From assembly GCF_000382305.1 (NCBI RefSeq), contig NZ_KB908024.1, forward strand, positions 1 to 64,000: 64,000 bases of DNA. Reading direction: 5' to 3'. Positions 1-7,108 of the stretch are shown one piece after another. The notes beneath the pieces are model-generated. The model was not told where the DNA came from. It made no database searches and saw only the letters and a program-made list of their open reading frames with translations. Positions within the stretch are counted from its first letter, which is position 1; the number at the start of each line of letters is the position of its first letter. Made by a program: the position numbers and the translations under genes. The stretch comes from Vitreoscilla stercoraria DSM 513 (GTDB lineage Bacteria; Pseudomonadota; Gammaproteobacteria; Burkholderiales; Neisseriaceae).

Positions 1-28
1 ACAGACGGCTTTCTGATTTTAAAGTTTA

Positions 29-146
29 TGTTTGACGACCATAGCGAGTTGGTCCCACGCCTTCCCATCCCGAACAGGACCGTGAAACGACTTAGCGCCG
101 ATGATAGTGTGGATTACCCATGTGAAAGTAGGTCATCGTCAAACGC
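29..146 (+). rRNA. rrf: 5S ribosomal RNA
   Basis: The stretch matches the beta-proteobacterial 5S consensus almost throughout, including the conserved central part around positions 60-110. The terminal helix forms between gtttgacg (30-37) and cgtcaaac (137-144). A terminator follows directly, so this is the last gene of an rRNA operon whose 16S and 23S genes lie left of the window. The ends are set by helix pairing and may be off by one or two bases. Confidence 0.95.
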
Positions 147-153
147 CCCATTT

Positions 154-183
154 AAAGCCCTGATGCAAACGCATCAGGGCTTT
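154..183 (+). terminator. rRNA operon terminator
   Basis: A perfect 13-bp stem (aaagccctgatgc / gcatcagggcttt) with an aaac loop lies 8 nt after the 5S gene and runs into T-rich sequence, as expected for an intrinsic terminator. Confidence 0.9.
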
Positions 184-227
184 ATTCATTCTTAAAGATA
201 GCTTTAAATATAATACACATTCATATA

Positions 228-262
228 AACAAGCGTCCTGTAAACTTTACAGGACGCTTGTT
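228..262. terminator. Paired DUS-like inverted repeat
   Basis: Two copies of the window's uptake-type word meet head to head: aacaagcgtcctgtaaa, one base, then its exact complement. The 17-bp arms would form a strong hairpin between the rRNA operon and pilC. In Neisseria such DUS pairs often serve as terminators; here the rRNA already has its own, so this may be a back-up. Confidence 0.8.
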
Positions 263-334
263 GGTTTATAAGCCTTAATATTAAGTTGCCGTAAAGCCTT
301 AATTACATACCATTAAAATGGGTATTAATTTTAA

Positions 335-364
335 TTGATGTAGTAAGCATATAATTCTTATAAT
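335..364 (+). promoter_or_regulatory. Predicted sigma70 promoter of pilC
   Basis: TTGATG (335-340) and a perfect TATAAT (359-364) are separated by 18 bp. The -10 box ends 29 bp before the pilC start codon. Prediction from sequence only. Confidence 0.5.
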
Positions 365-375
365 GGAAGAATTAT
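351..375. promoter_or_regulatory. Inverted repeat over the pilC start region
   Basis: ataattctt (351-359) and aagaattat (367-375) are exact complements around a 7-nt centre. The repeat covers the predicted -10 box and transcription start, where a repressor would bind. It could also be chance in AT-rich DNA. No regulator is assigned. Confidence 0.35.
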
Positions 376-393
376 TATTAGGGGTGGTGTGTT

Positions 394-3300
394 ATGGCTA
401 ACATAAAGAAAAATGTGTTATTAATGGTTCCGATTGTGGGGAGTGTTTTAACAATCAATATGGCCTATGCCGCTACCAGTGTTTCTATAGGTAATCAGCC
501 ATTATCTGGTATTACTATGGAATCCAAGTCTAATATTTTCTTGGCACTGTCGGTGGAATTCCCAACGGCGGGTGCTGCTTATAATGATAATCAATTGGAT
601 CCAGTAGAGTTAACGACCCGATATTGGGGGTATTTTGATCCAGCCAAATGCTATGTTGTATCAGGAACAAATACGGGTCGTTATTTTGAGCCCAAAGGCT
701 TGGCTGTATTGAAAAGTGGCATTTATGAGTGTAATCAAGGTTCGACTACTAATGAATACAGCGGCAATGTTTTAAACTGGGCAACCATGTCGGCATTGGA
801 TGTTTACCGATCTGAAATGACAGGTGGTAATAGAGCATTAGGTGTGGGTACCAGTAATTCAGCATATGAAGATGGTGATACCAATGCTTTGACTTATTTG
901 CGTCGCGCCAGAGTTTACGATGGTCAAAATCGAAATTCAGGTGGCTATGGCAAATTTCCTGATCGTCGTGTAGTAGTTGGGCGTGATCAAATGAAGCGTT
1001 TGGTGCCACATGATGTGATTTATAATTTGAGCGGTGGTCAGGCAAGTAGTTTGCGAACCGTTATTTTTGACAGCAAAGATTTTTATGTGACTGTAAAGCA
1101 TTTGGGTCAAAATAATGCAGTGGTGAGTCGCATTACGAATCTTCCAGTGGTGGTACAAGTTTGTAAGCCGAGTTTATTAGAAAACAATTGTGTTGCTTAT
1201 GCTGCTTCAGGACGCTCTAAGCCTGAAGGTTTGATGCAAAACTACCGTGATAAGATGAATTTTGCCTCTTTCGGTTATTTGAATATTGCCGGCAATAATA
1301 TTAATGGTGGTGTATTGCGTTCTAAATTGGCTTCGATTGTGAATGAATACAATCAAAATACAGGGCAATTTGTGATTAATCCTTTTCCAAGCGCAGACAG
1401 CTTTGGTGCTGAGGTGACCAATAGTGGTTCTATCAATTATCTGAACAAATTTGGTGATGAAAATGGCTATAAGACCAATGACCCTGTGGCCGAACTGTAT
1501 TATACGGTTTTGCGTTATATCCGTAATAAAGGCTATGTTGGTGGAAACACGCGCAGTACAGCATGGTTACCTAATAATTTAACCAAGCAGCAAAAAGACA
1601 ATTTCCCAGTCATTGATTTTTTTGGTCCAAGTAACGATCCGTTTAAAAATGCCAATGGAACATTGAATCCTGATACCGTTTGTAGCCCTAATACCATTAT
1701 GGTGATTGGTGATACCAATACACATGCTGATAGGGATTTGCCTGGTATGGGTCAAACTAATTCACCAACAGATGATGATATTCCTACTCCCGAGTTTATC
1801 GACAAGTTGAAGAAGGCTGAGTTGGCTTACATTGGGGCTGCGGCAAATGCTACATTTATGGACAATGCTTATAATACGGGCATGGGTTCCTCAAACAGTG
1901 GTGCTGGTTTGCCTGCTTTGGCTTATTGGGCTAATACCGAAAATGTGCGGCCTGATTTATTAAGCAATTTGCGTAAGCCATTAAATTTAAAAACCTTTAT
2001 GATTGACGTTTTGGAGAATGGATCTTATAAGGCTGAGAATGGTAATGGTCCGCAATGGATTCGAAATTCTTATTATTTGGCAGGTAAATACGGTGGATTT
2101 ACAGATCAAAATGGCGATAAAGTTCCCAATCGAGATCGTTTGACTGAGTGGACGAATGATACGCCGCCGGGAGATTTGAGTATTTCTCAATATACCTGGG
2201 GAACACCAAAAAACTTTGCATTAGCCAATGACCCAGATTCGATGGTGGAGGCTTTGCAAAAAGCATTTAATTCTGTTCAAGGCTCGGAAGATGCATCGCA
2301 AACCGGTGTTGCTACCAGTGTGGGTGCTGATTTGTTTGATATTGACAATGATCGCGTTGTGCGTGCGTCATATAAAGACAGTAATTGGTCTGGTGATGTA
2401 GTTGGTTTTCAATTGATGAGAGGTGGTAATGGTTCGTTGGAAGGGAATAATGCTACTGAATGGAGCGCCAATAGTTTATTGAGGGATAATAACAATCGTC
2501 GCATCTTTGCCAATAATGGTAGTGGTGTTTATGAATTTACCATTGCCAATGCAGGCCAATTCAATACGCAGTTAAATACAACCAATGCGGCTAATTTGAT
2601 TGGCTATATGCGAGGTGAAACTACTAATGAAGGCAGTGCTGCTGGTCAATTACGCCCGCGAAGTGGTGATAAATTGGGTACAGTGGTGAATTCACAAGTG
2701 GTATCTATTCCAACACCTAAAGCCGCACCAACGGGCTGTACCTATGCGGATACTGCGACATTGGCTCGTACAGGTATGTATGGTTTCGCATCTAATGATG
2801 GCATGTACCATATGCTAGATGCTGATGGTCGTGAAATTTATGCTTATATTCCATCAACAGCATTGTCAAAATTAAATGCATATGCAACAAATGGTTATCA
2901 ACACCAATATATCAATGATGGTTTGAGTACTTATGCTGAGGTATGTTATGCCTCTGGTGACGGTGGTGCGCGCAGTGTGGTTGTCGGTTCTACTGGCCGT
3001 GGTGGTCGTTCGATTTATGCATTAGATGTCACCAATTTATCTAATCCAGGTGCCAATAATACTTTGTGGGAATTCAGTGCAACCCATGACAGTGATTTTG
3101 GTCACTTTATAGGTAAGCCTGTTTTGACCAAAGATCGCAGCGGTAAACCTGTGGTTGTGGTGACGAGTGGTTATAATGGCAACAGTAACAATGGTTATTT
3201 GTATGTGTTAGATGTGAATAAAACCGGCTCTTGGGTAGAGGGCGTGAATTATCAAAAAATTGCTTTAGGTACTGGAGGTGTCGGTTCGCCATTTGTCTAT

Positions 3301-4122
3301 GATGCTGATAACAATGGGATTGCGGATGCTGTGTATGTGGGTGATTTGGATGGTAAATTATGGAAGGTAAATTTGACGGCAGATAACAGTTGGGTCAAAG
3401 CATTTAACGGTTTGCCATTGTTCAGTGTTCCTAATAGTGATGCCAATAACCCAGGTACGGGTATTACGGCTACGCCATTTGTACAAGTCACCCGTGGTCG
3501 TTTGACTGTATTTTTTGGTACAGGACGCTATTTGGATGAAACTGACTTTAATTTGAGTTCGCAGAATTACGCATATGGTATTTTTGATACTGGTGAAGCG
3601 ATTACCAACCCTGATACCCAGTTATTGAATCAAACCATTGATACGACACCTGTAGCAGGACGTAATGATTTGTGGTTATTGTCGAGCAATGCTTTAGAAG
3701 GCCATCATTTAGGTTGGAGAATCACTTTAAGACAAGGGCAAATGATTGTCGATCAAGCCAATGTTCAAAGCAAACGAGCTGTGTTCTTTAATGTCTTTAC
3801 ACCAATGCCTGCTGCCAACTGTTTGGTGACCAGTACCACGTTCTTATTGGGCGCTGATGTGCGCAGTGGTGCACAATATGAAGAGCCATTGTTTGACGTG
3901 AATCGCGATGGTGTTGTGGATGAGAATGATGCGGTAGGTGGATTTTTTCAATTAGGCGAAATGTTAGGACCTGTTGGCACGATGATCCAAACAGAAGATG
4001 GTCGAGTGTTGTATATTGTGATTGGTTCAGATGGTCAATTACATGTACTTGATTTGAATCCATTGGCAGTTCCACCAAGTAACTTGAAATACAAGCGTTT
4101 ATCATGGCGTGAAATCTTCTAA
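394..4122 (+). CDS. pilC: PilC/PilY1 family type IV pilus tip adhesin and biogenesis factor
   Basis: 1242 residues. The N-terminus is a Sec signal peptide (about residues 1-26, ending AYA). The middle resembles the variable von Willebrand-like part of PilY1. The C-terminal third is the conserved beta-propeller, with a calcium-loop-like DADNNGIADAVYVGDLDG near residue 970 and DVNRDGVVDENDA near 1168. Family members sit at the pilus tip or outer membrane, counter PilT-driven retraction, and are needed for adhesion and DNA uptake. The protein is longer than the roughly 1050 residues usual in Neisseria. I see no poly-G tract in the signal-peptide region, so the classic frameshift phase switch is absent. 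Two DUS words lie inside (1206, 3519). Confidence 0.9.
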   Translation: MANIKKNVLLMVPIVGSVLTINMAYAATSVSIGNQPLSGITMESKSNIFLALSVEFPTAGAAYNDNQLDPVELTTRYWGYFDPAKCYVVSGTNTGRYFEPKGLAVLKSGIYECNQGSTTNEYSGNVLNWATMSALDVYRSEMTGGNRALGVGTSNSAYEDGDTNALTYLRRARVYDGQNRNSGGYGKFPDRRVVVGRDQMKRLVPHDVIYNLSGGQASSLRTVIFDSKDFYVTVKHLGQNNAVVSRITNLPVVVQVCKPSLLENNCVAYAASGRSKPEGLMQNYRDKMNFASFGYLNIAGNNINGGVLRSKLASIVNEYNQNTGQFVINPFPSADSFGAEVTNSGSINYLNKFGDENGYKTNDPVAELYYTVLRYIRNKGYVGGNTRSTAWLPNNLTKQQKDNFPVIDFFGPSNDPFKNANGTLNPDTVCSPNTIMVIGDTNTHADRDLPGMGQTNSPTDDDIPTPEFIDKLKKAELAYIGAAANATFMDNAYNTGMGSSNSGAGLPALAYWANTENVRPDLLSNLRKPLNLKTFMIDVLENGSYKAENGNGPQWIRNSYYLAGKYGGFTDQNGDKVPNRDRLTEWTNDTPPGDLSISQYTWGTPKNFALANDPDSMVEALQKAFNSVQGSEDASQTGVATSVGADLFDIDNDRVVRASYKDSNWSGDVVGFQLMRGGNGSLEGNNATEWSANSLLRDNNNRRIFANNGSGVYEFTIANAGQFNTQLNTTNAANLIGYMRGETTNEGSAAGQLRPRSGDKLGTVVNSQVVSIPTPKAAPTGCTYADTATLARTGMYGFASNDGMYHMLDADGREIYAYIPSTALSKLNAYATNGYQHQYINDGLSTYAEVCYASGDGGARSVVVGSTGRGGRSIYALDVTNLSNPGANNTLWEFSATHDSDFGHFIGKPVLTKDRSGKPVVVVTSGYNGNSNNGYLYVLDVNKTGSWVEGVNYQKIALGTGGVGSPFVYDADNNGIADAVYVGDLDGKLWKVNLTADNSWVKAFNGLPLFSVPNSDANNPGTGITATPFVQVTRGRLTVFFGTGRYLDETDFNLSSQNYAYGIFDTGEAITNPDTQLLNQTIDTTPVAGRNDLWLLSSNALEGHHLGWRITLRQGQMIVDQANVQSKRAVFFNVFTPMPAANCLVTSTTFLLGADVRSGAQYEEPLFDVNRDGVVDENDAVGGFFQLGEMLGPVGTMIQTEDGRVLYIVIGSDGQLHVLDLNPLAVPPSNLKYKRLSWREIF

Positions 4123-4131
4123 CGCTGCGGC

Positions 4132-4166
4132 AAAAAAAGCCACCTTGAAAATAGGGTGGCTTTTTG
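4132..4166 (+). terminator. Terminator after pilC
   Basis: A-rich tract, then gccacc...ggtggc stem with a short loop and a run of five T, 10 nt after the pilC stop codon. Confidence 0.8.
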
Positions 4167-4168
4167 AT

Positions 4169-4197
4169 TGCTTAAAATCTGTAAATTCAGTAAAATA
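4169..4197 (+). promoter_or_regulatory. Predicted promoter of carA
   Basis: TTGCTT (4169-4174) and TAAAAT (4192-4197) with an ideal 17-bp spacer begin just after the pilC terminator. A start near 4204 would leave a leader of about 155 nt before carA. A second weak candidate (TTGCCT-N17-ATACAA) lies closer to carA, after the leader terminator. Confidence 0.4.
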
Positions 4198-4209
4198 GCT
4201 TGCTTCTAA

Positions 4210-4278
4210 GGCATGTCGACCATGCCAAAAAAGCACGTAACACAATTTTTGAACAATTGTGGGGCGTGTTTTTTTTTA
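4210..4278 (+). terminator. Tandem hairpins in the carA leader, possible attenuator
   Basis: A small hairpin (ggcatg / catgcc, 4210-4226) is followed by a second stem (cacg..cacaatt / aattgtg..cgtg, 4234-4268) running into nine T. The second has the form of an intrinsic terminator placed between a predicted promoter and carA. An open frame of 43 codons (4213-4344) spans it. Regulation by attenuation is inference. Confidence 0.5.
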
Positions 4279-4358
4279 GCCTCAGTTTGCCTTGCTTCAA
4301 AAGAATACAATACAAACAATATATTATGTGTTTGTGATGAATAAGAATGGAATCAAAC

Positions 4359-5486
4359 ATGACAACGACCGCTGCAATTTTGGTTTTGGCTGACGGTAGT
4401 ACTTTTCATGGTCAATCGATTGGCTATGAAGGTAGTACTGTAGGTGAGGTGGTATTCAATACTGCTATGACCGGCTATCAAGAAATTTTAACTGACCCAT
4501 CCTATACCAAACAAATGGTCACTTTGACCTATCCACACATTGGCAATACTGGTTGCAACAATGAAGACACTGAATCTAAAGAAGTGTATGCAGCTGGTTT
4601 GATTATTCGTGATTTGCCTATTGTGGCCAGTAATTTTCGCTCAGAAATCAATTTACAAGACTATTTAATTGCGAATAAAACCGTCGCAATTGCTGATATT
4701 GACACGCGTCGTTTGACGCGTATTTTGCGTGATAAAGGCGCACAAGCGGGCTGTATCATGACGGGTCATGATTTGGATGAAGCCAAAGCGTTGGAATTGG
4801 CAAAATCATTCGGCTCTATGGCGGGCAAAGATTTGGCTAAAGAAGTCACTTGTAACCAATCATACGAATGGACACAAGGCGAATGGACTTTGGAACAAGG
4901 CTTCACCCAGCCTGAAAGCCAGCCTTACCATGTGGTGGCGTATGATTTTGGTGTGAAAACCAATATTCTGCGTATGTTGGCTGAGCGTGGTTGTCGTTTG
5001 ACTGTGGTGCCTGCACAAACGCCTGCCAAAGATGTGTTGGCTTTGAATCCAGATGGCGTGTTCTTATCTAATGGTCCAGGCGACCCTGAGCCATGTGATT
5101 ATGCGATTGCGGCGATTCAAGAAATTTTGGCGACTCAAAAACCTGTATTTGGCATTTGTTTGGGTCACCAATTATTGGGTTTGGCAGTTGGTGCCAAAAC
5201 ACGCAAAATGGCTTTCGGTCATCATGGTGCTAACCATCCAGTACAAGACATTGATGCTGGTAAAGTGATGATTACCAGTCAGAACCATGGTTTTGAAGTG
5301 GATGAATCTAGTTTGCCTGCCAATGTGCGTGTGACGCATCGCTCGTTGTTTGATGGTTCAGTACAAGGTATTGAATTGACCAATCAAGAGGCATTCTCTT
5401 TCCAAGGTCACCCAGAGGCTAGTCCAGGTCCACATGATGTGGCTTATTTGTTTGACCGTTTTATTGCAGCTATGGCTGCGAAATAA
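4359..5486 (+). CDS. carA: Carbamoyl-phosphate synthase small subunit (glutaminase)
   Basis: CarA hydrolyses glutamine and passes ammonia to CarB to make carbamoyl phosphate for arginine and pyrimidine synthesis. The class I glutamine amidotransferase part has the nucleophile in FGICLGHQL (Cys267), with His351 and Glu353 in QGHPEAS, and SNGPGDPEP before it. 375 residues, normal length. I start at the second ATG because MTTTAAILVLADGS matches neisserial CarA N-termini; an in-frame ATG at 4347 would add four residues. carB is not adjacent: two unrelated genes lie between them. Confidence 0.95.
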   Translation: MTTTAAILVLADGSTFHGQSIGYEGSTVGEVVFNTAMTGYQEILTDPSYTKQMVTLTYPHIGNTGCNNEDTESKEVYAAGLIIRDLPIVASNFRSEINLQDYLIANKTVAIADIDTRRLTRILRDKGAQAGCIMTGHDLDEAKALELAKSFGSMAGKDLAKEVTCNQSYEWTQGEWTLEQGFTQPESQPYHVVAYDFGVKTNILRMLAERGCRLTVVPAQTPAKDVLALNPDGVFLSNGPGDPEPCDYAIAAIQEILATQKPVFGICLGHQLLGLAVGAKTRKMAFGHHGANHPVQDIDAGKVMITSQNHGFEVDESSLPANVRVTHRSLFDGSVQGIELTNQEAFSFQGHPEASPGPHDVAYLFDRFIAAMAAK

Positions 5487-5492
5487 GATAAG

Positions 5493-5504
5493 AGCGTCCT
5501 GTAA
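5493..5504 (+). repeat. Single DUS-like word at the phzF start
   Basis: agcgtcctgtaa ends two bases before the phzF ATG, so it fills the space where the ribosome-binding site should be. The only purine-rich stretch is ataagag, which runs into the word. Confidence 0.75.
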
Positions 5505-5506
5505 CC

Positions 5507-6397
5507 ATGAATACGGTGTCTGCGTTATTGGCTTTAAGTGATTATGCTTTTGTGTTGGTGAATGTGTTTGCACCCAACCATTTTGCAGGCAACCCCTTGG
5601 CGGTCTTTCCACATGCCGATGGGGTGAGCGATATGGACATGCAAGCTTTGGCCAAGCAAACGAATTTGGCTGCCACAGTGTTTGCTTTTAACAGCACTTC
5701 TGCTGCTGCCAAATTGCGTATTTTTACGCCAGATTGCGAATTGCCATTTGCAGGACACCCTGTGATTGGCGCTGCACGGGTTTTGGATCAGCTCAAACGC
5801 CTGCCCGCTCAATTTCAGTTTGAAACCGAAGCAGGGTTGGTGCAAATTGAACGTCATAAAATGCGTTATACCTTTACGTGTGCGCAAGGCAGTTGTGATG
5901 AGGTGCAAACGCAGGCAATTCCTGAATTGCTAGCGGCATTGGGCATGGATGAATTGGCTTTATCTAGCAGCCCATGTTGGGTCAATACAGGCAGCGAACA
6001 GCTTTTATTGGAAGTGAGTCAAACGGCAGTTTTAGACGGTCTGAAACCTGATGTTGAGAAATTGTCCACTTGGTTTGCACAACAAGGCAAACGTGTAGCG
6101 GTGTATTTGTGGCACGAGAAAAACCGTTATGTCAGAGTGCGTTTTTTCAGTGTGACCAAAAACCAATTGATAGAAAACATTGGAGCAGGTACAGCTTGTG
6201 CCAATTTGGGTACTTGGTGTTTGATGCAAGGCTTGAATGATGTGAATTGGAATGTGTTGCAAGGCGATTATCTAGGTCGCCCCAATCGCTTGTTCTTGCG
6301 CACAGATGAGGCCAATTGTATTCACGTCGGCGGCGAAACCATCATTGTCGGTCACGGCAGTATGAGCGTGCCACAGACTAAAAACGAGGATTATTGA
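5507..6397 (+). CDS. PhzF-family epimerase/isomerase-like protein
   Basis: 296 residues with the PhzF hallmarks FAGNPLAVF (26-34), CELPFAGHPVIGAARVL and a C-terminal GAGTACANLG. PhzF proteins have two diaminopimelate-epimerase-like halves and catalyse isomerisations; most bacterial copies have no known substrate. The usual catalytic glutamate in NLSET is alanine here (NLAAT, Ala56), and the second-half loop normally beginning with DP is also changed, so activity may be altered or lost. It overlaps no neighbour and precedes leuE by one base, suggesting one transcript carA-phzF-leuE. Confidence 0.85.
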   Translation: MNTVSALLALSDYAFVLVNVFAPNHFAGNPLAVFPHADGVSDMDMQALAKQTNLAATVFAFNSTSAAAKLRIFTPDCELPFAGHPVIGAARVLDQLKRLPAQFQFETEAGLVQIERHKMRYTFTCAQGSCDEVQTQAIPELLAALGMDELALSSSPCWVNTGSEQLLLEVSQTAVLDGLKPDVEKLSTWFAQQGKRVAVYLWHEKNRYVRVRFFSVTKNQLIENIGAGTACANLGTWCLMQGLNDVNWNVLQGDYLGRPNRLFLRTDEANCIHVGGETIIVGHGSMSVPQTKNEDY

Positions 6398-6398
6398 G

Positions 6399-7049
6399 AT
6401 GTTGGGTGTGGTGGATTTACCGACTTATGTCTTGGGTGTGATTGCAATTATTTTGCTACCTGGCCCCAATTCCATGTTTTGTTTGACTGTGGGCGCACAA
6501 TACGGTGTTGCCAAAGGTTATCAAGCGATTGCTGCGGTCTTTTTGGGCGATTTGGTGTTGATGACATTGGCAGCTTTGGGTGCTGCATCTGTGATGGTGC
6601 AATATCCTGCTGTGTTCAATGTGGTGAAATATGTTGGTGGTGCTTACCTAGCTTATCTGAGCATTCGCATGATGATTGGTGCTGTAAAAGGTTGGATGAA
6701 ACCTGCCAAGCAACTGGACGAGCCTATTGAGCCTGCTTTGTCTTCACCGAATGTCTTTGGTCGTGCTTTGATTTTGAGTTTGCTGAATCCCAAAGCGATT
6801 TTGTTTTTCATTTCTTTTTTCGTGCAGTTTGTTGACCCTAATTATCCACATCCCGTGGTGAGTTTTGCGGTGTTGGCTTCGATTTTACAAATCGTGAGTT
6901 TGACTTATTTGACAGTCTTGATTTTTGCGGGTGCGCATTTGGTGCGTTGGTTCCGCAGCCGTCAAAAAGTGGCCGCAGCAGGATTGGCATCGGTAGGTGC
7001 TTTGTTTATGAGTTTCGCAGTGAAATTGTGGACTGCCACAATTGCTTAA
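6399..7049 (+). CDS. leuE: Leucine efflux protein, LysE/RhtB family
   Basis: 216 residues with about six membrane segments. The N-terminal LLPGPNSMF and the central LILSLLNPKAILFFISFFVQF closely follow E. coli LeuE, which exports leucine and related amino acids across the inner membrane by proton exchange. The ATG lies one base after the phzF stop, so translation is probably coupled. Substrate is inferred from similarity; other RhtB-family substrates are possible. Confidence 0.85.
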   Translation: MLGVVDLPTYVLGVIAIILLPGPNSMFCLTVGAQYGVAKGYQAIAAVFLGDLVLMTLAALGAASVMVQYPAVFNVVKYVGGAYLAYLSIRMMIGAVKGWMKPAKQLDEPIEPALSSPNVFGRALILSLLNPKAILFFISFFVQFVDPNYPHPVVSFAVLASILQIVSLTYLTVLIFAGAHLVRWFRSRQKVAAAGLASVGALFMSFAVKLWTATIA

Positions 7050-7065
7050 TGAGATTTTGAAAATG

Positions 7066-7090
7066 TACAGGACGCTTGAAGCGTCCTGAA
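7066..7090. repeat. Paired DUS-like words in back-to-back order
   Basis: tacaggacgctt, one base, aagcgtcctgaaa. This is the only pair in the window in the opposite order, with the two aagcg ends facing inward and no T-run after it. It lies between leuE and carB and would not block read-through into carB as a normal terminator would. Confidence 0.75.
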
Positions 7091-7108
7091 AGATGATAAG
7101 AGATTACT

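Noticed and set aside
2..9. cagacggc, resembling the classic Neisseria DUS
   Set aside because: Only eight bases match, it is a single site in the rRNA spacer, and the window's abundant word is different.
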